The notes below the pieces were generated by a model. That model searched no databases and had not been told where the DNA came from. It saw only the letters and a list, made by a program, of their open reading frames with translations. A stretch of DNA of 36,472 bases from an uncultured Propionivibrio sp. Lineage in GTDB: Bacteria > Pseudomonadota > Gammaproteobacteria > Burkholderiales > Rhodocyclaceae. Of the stretch, positions 26,758-36,472 are shown in pieces. Within the stretch, counting starts at the first letter, position 1. Each line of letters opens with the position of its first letter. The stretch spans positions 1 through 36,472 of the forward strand of contig CALAIL010000074.1 of the NCBI GenBank assembly GCA_937923255.1, read 5' to 3'. Made by a program: the position numbers and the translations under genes.

Positions 26758-27456
26758 TCAGTTCTCGATCTCACTGCGGCGGTTCTGCAAATAAGCGTCG
26801 CGGATATACGTATATTTGTCGAAAGCAGCTTCCTCGACCACTTTCTCCGATGGCAGCAGGCTGGCGCGCCGATCCACCAGGCGCACGCCCCAAAGGGTGT
26901 TGCGCAGCCGTATATTGTCGACGTAGGTCAGCGGATCGCCGTACAGATCGACAACGAAGCCGGCAGTATCACGCACCGTGCGCGGGCCGATCACCGGCCA
27001 GAACAGGTATGCGCCTTCACCAACCCCCCAAACGGCAAGCGTTTGACCAAAATCCTCGCTATGCTTTTCCAATCCCATTTCCGAGGCAAAATCAAGCACT
27101 CCGCCCAGACCGATCGTCGAATTGATAACAAAACGCCAGGCGTCGGAAACCCCCTCAACGGGCTTGCCCTGCAAAAGATTATTGACCGAAATCCAGATAT
27201 CCTCCAGATTGCCGAAGAAATTACCGATACCCGTCCGGACTGGCTGCGGCGTCACCGCATCGTAACCTTGCGCGATCGGCTTGAAAACGACATCAATGCC
27301 TTCATTGACGCGGAACATGGCGCGGTTGAAGCCTTCGTACGGATCGGGGTTGTCCGCCGTCGTCGCGCAGCCGGACAATGCCAGTACGCTGACGGCGGCC
27401 ATCAGAAAACGGGAGAACGGAGAGCGCGGATTACGGCCACATCGGTCTATGCTCAC
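26758..27456 (-). CDS. mlaA: Outer-membrane lipoprotein MlaA (VacJ)
   Basis: 232-aa lipoprotein that extracts misplaced phospholipids from the outer leaflet. From GTG 27456 the signal ends in the lipobox LALSGC, with the acylated Cys30; PYEGFNRAMFRVNEGID then opens the MlaA domain, and YLFWPVIGPRTVRDTAG is another hallmark. GAGGA lies 6 bases before this GTG. An ATG at 27483, overlapping the mlaD end, with GAAGG upstream, is the alternative and would add nine residues. Its place between mlaD and mlaC is common in betaproteobacteria. Confidence 0.94.
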   Translation of the reverse strand: MSIDRCGRNPRSPFSRFLMAAVSVLALSGCATTADNPDPYEGFNRAMFRVNEGIDVVFKPIAQGYDAVTPQPVRTGIGNFFGNLEDIWISVNNLLQGKPVEGVSDAWRFVINSTIGLGGVLDFASEMGLEKHSEDFGQTLAVWGVGEGAYLFWPVIGPRTVRDTAGFVVDLYGDPLTYVDNIRLRNTLWGVRLVDRRASLLPSEKVVEEAAFDKYTYIRDAYLQNRRSEIEN

Positions 27457-27472
27457 GGAGGATCCTCTATCG

Positions 27473-27943
27473 TTATTTAGCATCCAAGCCTTCGGAAGCC
27501 TTGTTGAACATGAACTGCCCGATCAGTTTTTCCAGCACCACCGCTGACTGCGTTTGGGCAAAAGCATCGCCGGATTGCAGCATCTTCTCATCGCCGCCCG
27601 CCTCCAGCCCGACATATTGCTCGCCGAGCAGGCCTGCGGTAAGAATCGAGGCAAAAGTGTCCTTGGGAAAGCGATAACGGCTGTCGATCGTCATCGTTAC
27701 GACCGCTTCGTACGTCTGCGCATCAAAGCTGATTCCCGTCACCCGCCCCACGACAACGCCCGCGCTCTTGACCGGGCCACGCACTTTCAGGCCGCCAATG
27801 TTATCAAACCTGGCATTGAGCTGATAAGTTTCAGCAAAGTTTGCCGAAGATACGTTGCCGACGCGCAACGCAAGAAAGAGAATGGCCGCGAAGCCCGCCA
27901 TCACGAAGACACCCACCCACAAATCCATCAACTTGCGATTCAT
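27473..27943 (-). CDS. mlaD: MCE-domain substrate-binding protein MlaD
   Basis: 156-aa inner-membrane-anchored MCE protein forming the hexameric lipid ring of the MlaFEDB complex. One N-terminal helix (residues 8-27, LWVGVFVMAGFAAILFLALR) and one MCE domain with ARFDNIGGLKVRGPVKSAGVVVGRV; the C-terminal helix (about 125-150) carries the hydrophobic pore segment. The start overlaps the mlaE stop by one base (TAATG). Confidence 0.96.
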   Translation of the reverse strand: MNRKLMDLWVGVFVMAGFAAILFLALRVGNVSSANFAETYQLNARFDNIGGLKVRGPVKSAGVVVGRVTGISFDAQTYEAVVTMTIDSRYRFPKDTFASILTAGLLGEQYVGLEAGGDEKMLQSGDAFAQTQSAVVLEKLIGQFMFNKASEGLDAK

Positions 27944-28749
27944 TACATTCCCCGGAACATAAAGGAAGTCAGGACAAAATCCAGCGCCAGAATAGCCAGC
28001 GCCGAATGAACGACGGTTCGCTTGATCGACGCCGACACGCCCTCGGCTGTCGGCACTGCGTCGTACCCTTCAAATACGGCGATCAGAGAAACCGCCACAC
28101 CAAAAACAAAGCTCTTGACGATCCCGTTCCAGATATCGAAACGGAAGTCGACCGAACCCTGCATCTGCGACCAAAATGCCCCCTCATCCACCCCGATGAA
28201 TACGACGCCGATCAGATAGCCGCCAAATACGCCAATCAGGGTAAACATCGCCGAAAGCAACGGCATCGAGATGACTCCTCCCCAAAAACGCGGCGCAACC
28301 ACACGACCAATCGGGTTGACTGCCATCATATCCATCGCCGTTAATTGTTCGGTCGCCTTCATCAGGCCGATTTCGGCAGTAATCGACGAGCCGGCACGGG
28401 AAGCAAAAAGCAGGGCGGAAACCACCGGCCCCAATTCGCGCGTCAGCGACAGGGCGACAAGTACGCCCAAAGCTTCAGAAGAACCATAGCGTTGCAGCGT
28501 TTCATAACCCTGCATGCCCAGCACCATCCCGATAAACAGCCCGGAGACAAGGATGATCAGCAGCGACTGGAAACCGGAAAAATAGATTTCCCGGATGGTC
28601 AGCGGCAAGCGGCGGAACGACTGCCCCGAATAGGCGAGAATCGTGGCGAAAAAACGCGCCGCAAACCCCGTCCGCTGCAACAGACTGGTCACCCGGTGCC
28701 CGAGCGATTCGAGTGCCGCGACAAAAACGGAAGGTTTACGTTCAGCCAT
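27943..28749 (-). CDS. mlaE: Phospholipid ABC transporter permease MlaE
   Basis: 268-aa inner-membrane permease of the Mla system. Family segments: SGLFIGMVLGMQGYETL, LTRELGPVVSALLFASRAGSSITAEIG, and a C-terminal GYDAVPTAEGV. The ATG at 28749 lies 8 bases inside the mlaF end, so F and E are coupled; the open frame to 28953 only reads over mlaF. Confidence 0.97.
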   Translation of the reverse strand: MAERKPSVFVAALESLGHRVTSLLQRTGFAARFFATILAYSGQSFRRLPLTIREIYFSGFQSLLIILVSGLFIGMVLGMQGYETLQRYGSSEALGVLVALSLTRELGPVVSALLFASRAGSSITAEIGLMKATEQLTAMDMMAVNPIGRVVAPRFWGGVISMPLLSAMFTLIGVFGGYLIGVVFIGVDEGAFWSQMQGSVDFRFDIWNGIVKSFVFGVAVSLIAVFEGYDAVPTAEGVSASIKRTVVHSALAILALDFVLTSFMFRGM

Positions 28750-29551
28750 CGGCACGCTTCCGCAACAAAGCCTCGGTAAAGGGCGCGGATGGATAATGGA
28801 AATGTACGGGCCCGTCGGCTTCGCCATAGACAAACTGGTGTACGAACGGTTCTTTCGAAGCACGAATTTCGTCCGGCGTACCGCGCGCAACGATTTGCCC
28901 GTCAGAAACGAAATAGACGTAATCGACGATCTGCAACGCTTCCTGCACGTCATGCGTCACCAGCAGAGAAGTTGCGCCAAGCGCATCGTTCAGCCGACGG
29001 ATCAGCTGGCCGATGACGCCCATCGAAATCGGATCCAGCCCGGCGAACGGCTCGTCGTACATGATCAGCATCGGATCGAGCGCAATCGCCCGCGCCAGCG
29101 CAACGCGGCGCGCCATGCCGCCTGACAGCTCGGAAGGCATCAAGGCATGCGCGCCGCGCAACCCGACTGCGTTGAGCTTCATCAGCACCATGTCGCAGAT
29201 CATTTCCTCGGTCAGGTCAGTATGTTCGCGCATCAAATAGGCGACATTCTCGAATACGGAAATATCAGTGAACAAAGCGCCAAACTGGAACAACATGCCC
29301 ATGCGCCGGCGCATGGCATACAGCGCCTTGTGATTCATGTCCGGCACTGACTGACCATCGACGAGCAAGGTCCCGCTCGTCGGCTTGAGCTGCCCGCCAA
29401 TCAGGCGTAATAACGTCGTCTTGCCACAACCGGAATTACCCATGATGGCGACGAGCTGGCCGCGCGGAACCTCCATATTGATTCCCTTGAGGATCGCTCG
29501 CTCGTCATATGAAAAATTCAGCTCGGATATGCTGACCAGTGAATCGGACAC
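28742..29551 (-). CDS. mlaF: Phospholipid ABC transporter ATPase MlaF
   Basis: 269-aa ATPase of the MlaFEDB complex, which maintains outer-membrane asymmetry. Walker A GNSGCGKTT at residues 38-46, signature ELSGGMARR near 141, Walker B LIMYDEPFAGLD, and the switch histidine in LVTHD. The start is GTG 29551. It heads the minus-strand supercluster and has a good upstream -10 box. Confidence 0.97.
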   Translation of the reverse strand: MSDSLVSISELNFSYDERAILKGINMEVPRGQLVAIMGNSGCGKTTLLRLIGGQLKPTSGTLLVDGQSVPDMNHKALYAMRRRMGMLFQFGALFTDISVFENVAYLMREHTDLTEEMICDMVLMKLNAVGLRGAHALMPSELSGGMARRVALARAIALDPMLIMYDEPFAGLDPISMGVIGQLIRRLNDALGATSLLVTHDVQEALQIVDYVYFVSDGQIVARGTPDEIRASKEPFVHQFVYGEADGPVHFHYPSAPFTEALLRKRADG

Positions 29552-29580
29552 AATAACTTTCAGGACTAAAATGGGCGCTT

Positions 29581-29611
29581 ATTATAACCGAAGGCTTCCG
29601 AATTCCAGCAA
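29581..29611 (-). promoter_or_regulatory. Candidate promoter of the mla-murA-his supercluster
   Basis: On the minus strand a perfect -10 TATAAT (29586-29581) is preceded, with a 19-base spacer, by TTGCTG (29611-29606), a moderate -35. The leader to the GTG of mlaF at 29551 would be about 25 bases. Only the -10 is convincing. Confidence 0.55.
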
Positions 29612-29733
29612 AACCGCCGACGGAAGTCTGGCAGAAAGCCGCCAAAACATTCAGACAAACAGCAACTTGCGGCACAAGTGCGGCAGCGCGCAAGATGATT
29701 TTCGCCACGGTAACCAAAATCGCATGACTCATT

Positions 29734-29752
29734 CGTCTGCCCCAGGCAGACG
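29734..29752. promoter_or_regulatory. Perfect hairpin upstream of the odhA promoter
   Basis: CGTCTGCC, loop CCA, GGCAGACG: an uninterrupted 8-base-pair stem with a 3-base loop, about 30 bases upstream of the odhA -35 box. No T-run follows on either strand, so it is not an obvious terminator. It could be an operator palindrome. Confidence 0.5.
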
Positions 29753-29780
29753 GGCGCCTAAAGATAGGCACCGGCACGCG

Positions 29781-29810
29781 CTGACACGCACTTGGCGGTG
29801 ATGGCATAAT
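29781..29810 (+). promoter_or_regulatory. Candidate sigma70 promoter of odhA-odhB-lpdA
   Basis: CTGACA (29781-29786), 18-base spacer, CATAAT (29805-29810): both boxes match consensus at 5/6. The leader to odhA is about 115 bases. The remaining part of the 382-base gap between mlaF and odhA (29552-29933) holds this promoter, the mlaF promoter and a hairpin, and no gene that I can see. Confidence 0.6.
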
Positions 29811-29933
29811 GGCAGCGCTTATCGGCGCCTTCCTTACGCCAGCTACCGCATCCGCCAATCGGTTCAGCCGTGTCGCGGAAGGTTTTCTCAAACCCGCCAA
29901 AGCGCTTCCAAGAAGCGCGGAGTCCTGCGAATC

Positions 29934-32804
29934 ATGAGCGAATCCAATCTGTACCAGCATTACCGGGGCAACACCTACCTCTTCGGCAGTAATGCGCCCT
30001 ACGTCGAAGAAATGTATGAAAACTACCTGGTCAACCCCACGAACATTCCCGATGACTGGCGCGCCTACTTTGACGCGCTGCAAAACGCCCCCGCGCCCGA
30101 CGGCTCCTTCAGCCGCGACGTTCCGCATCAGCCGGTCATCGACGCCTTTGCCGCACGCGCCCGCCAAGGGCATACGCAGGTCATCGTCGCCAGCGGCGCC
30201 GACACAGAAATGGGGCGCAAGCGCACAGCCGTCCAGCAGCTCATCGCCGCCTATCGCAACGTCGGGCAGCGCTGGGCCGATCTCGACCCGCTCAAACGCA
30301 CGCCGCGCCCGGACATTCCGGAGCTGGAACCCGCTTTCTACGGACTGACGAACGCCGACCTGGAAACGGTGTTCAACACCAGCAACACGTTCTTTGGCCA
30401 TGACACGATGACGCTGCGCGACCTGCTCAACGCGCTGCGCGAAACCTATACGACCACCATTGGCGCCGAATATACGTATCTGACCGATCAGACACAGAAA
30501 CGCTGGTGGCAGCAGAAATTAGAAAGCGCCCGCACCAATCCGCATCTGAACGCGCAGGAAAAAAAGCGCGTCCTCGAACAGCTCACAGCCGCCGAAGGGC
30601 TGGAGCGTTTCCTGCACGCCAAGTATGTCGGTCAGAAGCGCTTTTCACTTGAAGGCGGCGAGAGCTTCATCGTCGCCATGGATGAACTCATCCGCCAGGC
30701 CAGCCGGCAGGGCGTTCAGGAAGTCGTCATCGGCATGGCGCACCGCGGCCGTTTGAACGTGCTGGTCAACACGCTGGGCAAAATGCCAGCGATGTTGTTT
30801 GCCGAGTTTGAACATACCGCACCGCAGGATTTGCCGGCGGGTGACGTGAAATACCACCAAGGCTTCCGCTCCGACATCATGACGCCGCACGGGCCGATTC
30901 ACCTGATGCTGGCCTACAACCCCTCGCATCTTGAGATTATCAATCCGGTCGTCGAAGGCAGTGTGCGCGCCCGCCTGGATCGCCGCGGCGATGCCGAAGG
31001 CGACACCGTGCTGCCCGTGCTGGTGCATGGCGACGCCGCCTTCACCGGCCAGGGCGTCGTTCAGGAGACGCTGGCCATGTCGCAGGTACGCGGCTACACC
31101 ACGGGCGGCACAGTCCATATCGTGATTAACAATCAGATCGGGTTCACCACCAGTGACCCGCGCGATGCGCGCTCCACGCTGTATTGCACCGACATCGTGA
31201 AGATGATCGAAGCCCCCGTGCTGCACGTCAATGGCGACGATCCCGAAGCGGTCGTACTCGCGACCCAGCTGGCGCTGGAATACCGTCAGGAATTCAATCA
31301 GGACGTCGTGCTGGACATTGTCTGTTTCCGCAAACTGGGACACAACGAGCAGGACACGCCCATGCTCACCCAGCCGTTGATGTACGCAAAAATCGCCAAA
31401 CATCCGGGCACACGCCGGCTATACGCCGACAAACTGGTTGCGCAGGGCGTGCTACCCGCTTCCGGCCCGGAAGACATGGTTGCCGCCTACCGCGCCGCCA
31501 TGGAGGCCGGCCGACATCCGGTAGATCCCGTGCTCGCCAACTTCCAGCGCAAATACTCGGCCGACTGGGAACGCTTTAGAAATACCCGCTGGACCGATGC
31601 CACCGACACGACGATCCCGCAGGCTGAATGGAAACGCCTGGCCGAGCGGATCACCGCCATTCCCGCAAACTTTGCCGTACATCCGCTGGTCCAGAAAGTC
31701 CTGGAAGATCGCGCCGCCATGGGACGCGGAGAAATCAACATCGACTGGGGCATGGGCGAGCACATGGCCTTTGCTTCGCTGCTCGTTGGCGGCTACAATG
31801 TCCGCCTTTCCGGCGAGGACAGCGGCCGCGGCACTTTCAGCCACCGCCACGCCGTGCTGCATGACCAGAAACGCGAAAAATGGGATGAAGGCATTTACAT
31901 TCCCCTGCAACACGTGGCTGAAAAACAGGCGACCTTCACCGTCATCGACTCCATCCTGTCCGAAGAAGCAGTGCTCGGTTTTGAATACGGCTACGCTTCC
32001 AATGCGCCGGATACCCTCGTCATCTGGGAAGCACAGTTCGGCGATTTTGCCAACGGCGCACAGGTGCTCATCGACCAGTTCATCGCTTCCGGCGAAGTGA
32101 AATGGGGACGCCTGAACGGCCTGACCCTGATGCTGCCGCACGGCTACGAGGGACAAGGGCCGGAACACTCCTCCGCCCGCGTCGAACGCTTCATGCAGCT
32201 GGCGGCCGACATCAACATGCAAATCGTGCAACCCACCACGGCCAGCCAGATCTTCCACGTACTGCGTCGCCAGATGATCCGCCCGCTACGCAAACCGCTG
32301 GTCATCTTCACGCCCAAGAGCCTGCTGCGCAACAAGGACGCTGCCTCGCCCATCACCAAATTCACCAAAGGCGGCTTCCAGACCGTCATTGGTGACAAGA
32401 GCGAACTCAAGGCCGATAAGGTAAAACGCATCATCGCCTGCTCGGGCAGGGTGTATTACGATCTGGTCAAAAAGCGCGAAGAGAAAGGCTGTGACGATGT
32501 AGCCATCATCCGCATCGAACAGCTCTACCCCTTCCCGCACAAGGCCTTCGGGGCGGAAATCAAAAAATATCCCCACGCTACCGAAATCATCTGGTGCCAG
32601 GACGAGCCGCAAAATCAGGGGGCCTGGTTCTTCGTGCAGCACTACATTCACGAAAACATGTCCGCTGGCCAGAAACTCGGCTACGCAGGACGCCCCGCCT
32701 CGGCCTCGCCAGCCGTCGGTTACGCGCACCTGCACCAGGAACAACAGAAGGCGCTGATCGACGCTGCGTTCGCCAAACTGAAAGGCTTTGTTCTGAATAA
32801 ATGA
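29934..32804 (+). CDS. sucA: 2-oxoglutarate dehydrogenase E1 component
   Basis: 956-aa thiamine-diphosphate enzyme (also called odhA) that decarboxylates 2-oxoglutarate and transfers the succinyl group to E2 in the TCA cycle. The N-terminus contains the E1o-specific segment YVEEMYENYLVNP that binds E2. The conserved GMAHRGRLNVLVNTLGK is near residue 267 and NGDDPEAV, part of the thiamine-diphosphate/Mg site, near 433. GYEGQGPEHSSARVERF marks the C-terminal half. Full length. First gene of the operon; GGAG lies upstream of the ATG. Confidence 0.97.
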   Translation: MSESNLYQHYRGNTYLFGSNAPYVEEMYENYLVNPTNIPDDWRAYFDALQNAPAPDGSFSRDVPHQPVIDAFAARARQGHTQVIVASGADTEMGRKRTAVQQLIAAYRNVGQRWADLDPLKRTPRPDIPELEPAFYGLTNADLETVFNTSNTFFGHDTMTLRDLLNALRETYTTTIGAEYTYLTDQTQKRWWQQKLESARTNPHLNAQEKKRVLEQLTAAEGLERFLHAKYVGQKRFSLEGGESFIVAMDELIRQASRQGVQEVVIGMAHRGRLNVLVNTLGKMPAMLFAEFEHTAPQDLPAGDVKYHQGFRSDIMTPHGPIHLMLAYNPSHLEIINPVVEGSVRARLDRRGDAEGDTVLPVLVHGDAAFTGQGVVQETLAMSQVRGYTTGGTVHIVINNQIGFTTSDPRDARSTLYCTDIVKMIEAPVLHVNGDDPEAVVLATQLALEYRQEFNQDVVLDIVCFRKLGHNEQDTPMLTQPLMYAKIAKHPGTRRLYADKLVAQGVLPASGPEDMVAAYRAAMEAGRHPVDPVLANFQRKYSADWERFRNTRWTDATDTTIPQAEWKRLAERITAIPANFAVHPLVQKVLEDRAAMGRGEINIDWGMGEHMAFASLLVGGYNVRLSGEDSGRGTFSHRHAVLHDQKREKWDEGIYIPLQHVAEKQATFTVIDSILSEEAVLGFEYGYASNAPDTLVIWEAQFGDFANGAQVLIDQFIASGEVKWGRLNGLTLMLPHGYEGQGPEHSSARVERFMQLAADINMQIVQPTTASQIFHVLRRQMIRPLRKPLVIFTPKSLLRNKDAASPITKFTKGGFQTVIGDKSELKADKVKRIIACSGRVYYDLVKKREEKGCDDVAIIRIEQLYPFPHKAFGAEIKKYPHATEIIWCQDEPQNQGAWFFVQHYIHENMSAGQKLGYAGRPASASPAVGYAHLHQEQQKALIDAAFAKLKGFVLNK

Positions 32805-32894
32805 ATTGCGCCCAGCGCCGGCATCCGGACGGGATGATAGTCGCCTCCGCCTCGCCAGCGTCTGACGCCAACCTACCCAAGACTGGAAACCAAA

Positions 32895-34130
<1,236 letters not shown>

Positions 34131-34215
34131 TCGGCCTCAAGCCAGTCGCCTGCCGCAAACAGGTTCCGAGTCAATGCGGCAGCGCGCGGCGGGTCTTGCA
34201 ACCGGGAAGATGCCC

Positions 34216-34788
34216 ATGTCCAAACCGACCTTGCGCCAGCGCCTTGCCCTGCTGTGGCGCTGGCTGAATCAGCCTCTGCCCGGCACTTCGCCACGCCAGA
34301 CGAAGCCTGTTATTTGGGTGGAAGGGCGCATTCCCGGCAAAGCTTTGAACGTGCTCGCCTTCCTGCTGCTGGCCGGAATGCTGGCAGACATGGCGGGTTG
34401 GTGGCAAGCGCCCAGTTTCGATCCGTTCCAGCCTTACTTTGCCTGGACCCGCTCATTGATATGTGAAACGGGCTGGGGTGGCTACAGCCAAGGCTTGTGG
34501 GGAATAGCAGGCGGCATCATTCTGTTTGGCTTTTTGCCCGCATGGCTGATGTGGGCGAGGATCGTCCGTCATGCCTACCAACTGATACGCCGCCGGACCA
34601 ACCTGCCTCTTAGCGGCAAGCCGTGGTTTCCCATGGTGCTGCTCGCAGGCCGGGCCGCCGTGTGGCGTGGGTGGTGTCTGTTGCTGGCTGCGGGTCTGGC
34701 GCTATGCATGCTTCTGTGGGCGACCTACTTGTTTTATGCGTGGCTACCACAATTGTTGTTGCCGCCTTCCGCATTGAAAGTCTGCTGA
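34216..34788 (+). CDS. Conserved-looking membrane protein of unknown function between E2 and E3
   Basis: 190-aa protein. It has a short basic N-terminus ([17 protein letters not shown]), a hydrophobic segment near residues 43-60, two more in the middle (about 90-125) and one at the end (about 155-185), so three or four membrane helices. I do not recognise the family. Start: ATG 34216 is favoured (GGGAAG upstream); ATG 34210 and the first codon at 34174 are alternatives. It lies 85 bases after sucB and 35 bases before lpdA on the same strand, so it is probably cotranscribed with the dehydrogenase complex. No role can be assigned. Confidence 0.75.
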   Translation: MSKPTLRQRLALLWRWLNQPLPGTSPRQTKPVIWVEGRIPGKALNVLAFLLLAGMLADMAGWWQAPSFDPFQPYFAWTRSLICETGWGGYSQGLWGIAGGIILFGFLPAWLMWARIVRHAYQLIRRRTNLPLSGKPWFPMVLLAGRAAVWRGWCLLLAAGLALCMLLWATYLFYAWLPQLLLPPSALKVC

Positions 34789-34823
34789 GATTCAACCTTC
34801 CATCTTTTCTGGAGATTCACAAT

Positions 34824-36251
34824 ATGAGTGACACTTTTGACGTCATCGTTATCGGCGCCGGCCCCGGCGGCTACGTTTCGGCCATCCGCGCCGCGCAACT
34901 GGGCTTCAAGGTGGCCTGCATTGACGACTGGAAAAACGAAAAGGGCGGCCCCGCGCCCGGCGGCACCTGCACCAATGTGGGCTGCATTCCGTCCAAGGCG
35001 CTGCTGCAAAGCTCCGAGCATTTCGCGCAGGCCGCGCATCACTTTGGTGAACACGGCATCAGCCTCAAAGACCTGAAAATGGATGTCGCAAAAATGGTCG
35101 CCCGCAAGGAGGGCGTGGTCAAGCAGAATAACGAGGGCATTCTCTACCTGTTCAAGAAAAACAAGGTTACGTTCTTCCACGGTCGCGGCTCTTTTCTAAA
35201 AACAGTCGATGGCGGCTATGAAATCGCCGTGACGGACGGCAAGAGCAAAACCCTCACAGGCAAGCAAATCATCATCGCCACCGGCTCGCGCCCGCGCCAG
35301 CTGCCCGGTACGCCGTTTGATGAAGCAACCATCCTTTCCAACGAAGGCGCTTTACGCATGACCGCCGTGCCCAAAAAGCTGGGCATCATCGGCGCCGGTG
35401 TCATCGGGCTGGAGATGGGCAGCGTCTGGCGCAGGCTGGGGGCGGAAGTCACGATTCTGGAAGGGCTGCCCACGTTCCTGGGCATGGCCGACGAACAGGT
35501 CAGCAAAGAAGCCAGAAAGGCTTTTGACAAGCAGGGATTAAAAATCGAGCTGGGCGTGAACGTGGGCGAAATCAAGCACGGCAAAAAAGGCGTCACCGTC
35601 CACTACGCCAATGCCGCAGGCGAAGCGCACACACTGGTGGTGGACAAACTCATCGTCTCTATCGGCCGCGTGCCCAATACCGAAGGGCTGAATGCCGAAG
35701 CCGTCGGTTTGCAACTGGGCGAACGCGGCGACATCGTGGTTGATGAACAATGCCGCACCAGCCTGCCCGGCGTGTGGGCCGTGGGCGACGTGGTGCGCGG
35801 CCCGATGCTGGCGCACAAGGCCGAAGAAGAAGGCGTCGCCGTGGCCGAGCGCATCGCCGGCCAGCATGGACATGTGGATTTCAGCCTCATCCCCTACGTC
35901 ATCTACACCAGCCCCGAAATCGCCTGGGTGGGCAGAACCGAGCAGCAGCTTAAAGAGCAAGGCGTAGCCTACAAGGCCGGTTCCTTTCCCTTCCTGGCCA
36001 ACGGCCGCGCCCGCGCGCTGGGCGACACCACGGGCTTCGTCAAGTTTTTGGCCGACGCCGCCACCGATGAAATTCTGGGCGTGCATATCGTCGGCCCCTA
36101 TGCCAGCGAACTGATCGCCGAAGCCTGCGTGGCGATGGCCTTCCGCGCCAGCAGCGAAGACATCGCCCGCATCTGCCACGCCCACCCCAGCCTGAGCGAA
36201 AGCACCAAAGAAGCCGCGCTGGCCGTGGACAAACGCACGCTAAACTTCTGA
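34824..36251 (+). CDS. lpdA: Dihydrolipoyl dehydrogenase (E3)
   Basis: 475-aa FAD enzyme that reoxidises the lipoyl group of E2 and reduces NAD+. N-terminal FAD fold [19 protein letters not shown], redox-active disulfide C49-C54 ([13 protein letters not shown]), NAD fold [18 protein letters not shown] near 190, and the catalytic His454-Glu459 dyad in [12 protein letters not shown] precedes the ATG at 34824; the longer frame to 34623 overlaps the membrane-protein gene. Ends the operon. Confidence 0.97.
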   Translation: MSDTFDVIVIGAGPGGYVSAIRAAQLGFKVACIDDWKNEKGGPAPGGTCTNVGCIPSKALLQSSEHFAQAAHHFGEHGISLKDLKMDVAKMVARKEGVVKQNNEGILYLFKKNKVTFFHGRGSFLKTVDGGYEIAVTDGKSKTLTGKQIIIATGSRPRQLPGTPFDEATILSNEGALRMTAVPKKLGIIGAGVIGLEMGSVWRRLGAEVTILEGLPTFLGMADEQVSKEARKAFDKQGLKIELGVNVGEIKHGKKGVTVHYANAAGEAHTLVVDKLIVSIGRVPNTEGLNAEAVGLQLGERGDIVVDEQCRTSLPGVWAVGDVVRGPMLAHKAEEEGVAVAERIAGQHGHVDFSLIPYVIYTSPEIAWVGRTEQQLKEQGVAYKAGSFPFLANGRARALGDTTGFVKFLADAATDEILGVHIVGPYASELIAEACVAMAFRASSEDIARICHAHPSLSESTKEAALAVDKRTLNF

Positions 36252-36263
36252 GGCGACACGAAG

Positions 36264-36284
36264 CCCGCTTACTCAGGGCATCTC
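36264..36284 (+). repeat. CCCGC-GGGCATCTC repeat after lpdA
   Basis: CCCGC (36264-36268), then CAGGGCATCTC (36274-36284). The last 11 bases are identical to 7954-7964. It is a partial member of the same family as the elements near 8000 and 19800, again directly downstream of a gene. Confidence 0.5.
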
Positions 36285-36292
36285 CGAGAAGG

Positions 36293-36389
36293 TATAGCGG
36301 CTTCCTTCGCCAAAATACCGCGTTGGCTCGCCTTGCCGTACTGCTCGTACTGTCAGCGGCTTGCCGACTTATCTTTTGCAAAGTCGAGT
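36293..36389 (+). repeat. Correia-like intergenic repeat, copy B
   Basis: 97-base unit beginning TATAGCGG, containing CTCGCCTTGCCGTACT and GTACTGTCAGCGGC, ending GCAAAGTCGAGT directly before copy C. Its termini are weakly inverted (CTTCGCCAAAA at the left, TTTTGCAAAG at the right). The core resembles, from memory, the Neisseria Correia element. Confidence 0.85.
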
Positions 36390-36472
36390 TATAGCGGCCT
36401 CCTTCGCCAAAATACTACGTTGGCTCGCCTTGCCGTACTACTCGTACTGTCAGCGGCTCGCCGCCTTGTCTT
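36390..36472 (+). repeat. Correia-like intergenic repeat, copy C (cut by window edge)
   Basis: Begins TATAGCGG exactly 97 bases after copy B and runs off the window. It differs from B at about ten positions and matches copy A exactly in the core. Confidence 0.85.

Overview
The window reads as a high-GC betaproteobacterial chromosome segment. The evidence is the long minus-strand supercluster in the order mlaFEDA-C-B, ABC-2 exporter, bolA, murA, hisG, hisD ... hisB-H-A-F-I-E, HIT, tatA-B-C, followed by NIF3. This layout is familiar from betaproteobacteria. I cannot name the genus: the lipoamide dehydrogenase and 2-oxoglutarate dehydrogenase look Rhodocyclales/Neisseriales-like, but that is an impression from sequence style.

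Region 1 (1-7730, + strand) is an accessory cluster. It encodes a TonB-dependent outer-membrane receptor, a complete ABC importer of the NitT/TauT/SsuABC type (Tat-signal binding protein, permease and ATPase, joined by 4-base overlaps), an FmdE-like protein and an NnrS-family membrane protein. Together they look like one outer-plus-inner-membrane uptake route for an unidentified ligand, linked to NO or metal/heme biology. It is the best candidate for an undescribed system here. Region 2 (7731-10222) holds a 386-base spacer full of palindromes with a MITE-like element, a MATE exporter on the minus strand, and a 59-aa membrane protein behind a hairpin-containing leader and followed by an intrinsic terminator.

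Region 3 (10223-29551, almost all minus strand) is the housekeeping supercluster: retrograde lipid transport (Mla), a YadGH-type ABC-2 exporter, a BolA-like protein, MurA, histidine biosynthesis, the Tat translocase, NIF3 and a FAH-family hydrolase. It is broken between hisD and hisB by a segment in which hisC and a nitroreductase lie on the + strand and hemG (menaquinone-linked protoporphyrinogen oxidase) on the minus strand. hisG is the short form, which needs HisZ encoded elsewhere. Region 4 (29552-36251, + strand) is the 2-oxoglutarate dehydrogenase operon odhA-odhB-lpdA, with an extra small membrane protein between E2 and E3 and a recognisable promoter.

Two repeat families lie between genes. 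One is a Correia-like element, present as an inverted copy at base 1 and two direct copies (97-base period) at the right end, so the window is bounded by inverted repeats. The other has the signature CCCGCGT, 5-8 bases, GGGCATCTC, and sits downstream of several genes. I saw no tRNA, rRNA, CRISPR array or complete insertion sequence.
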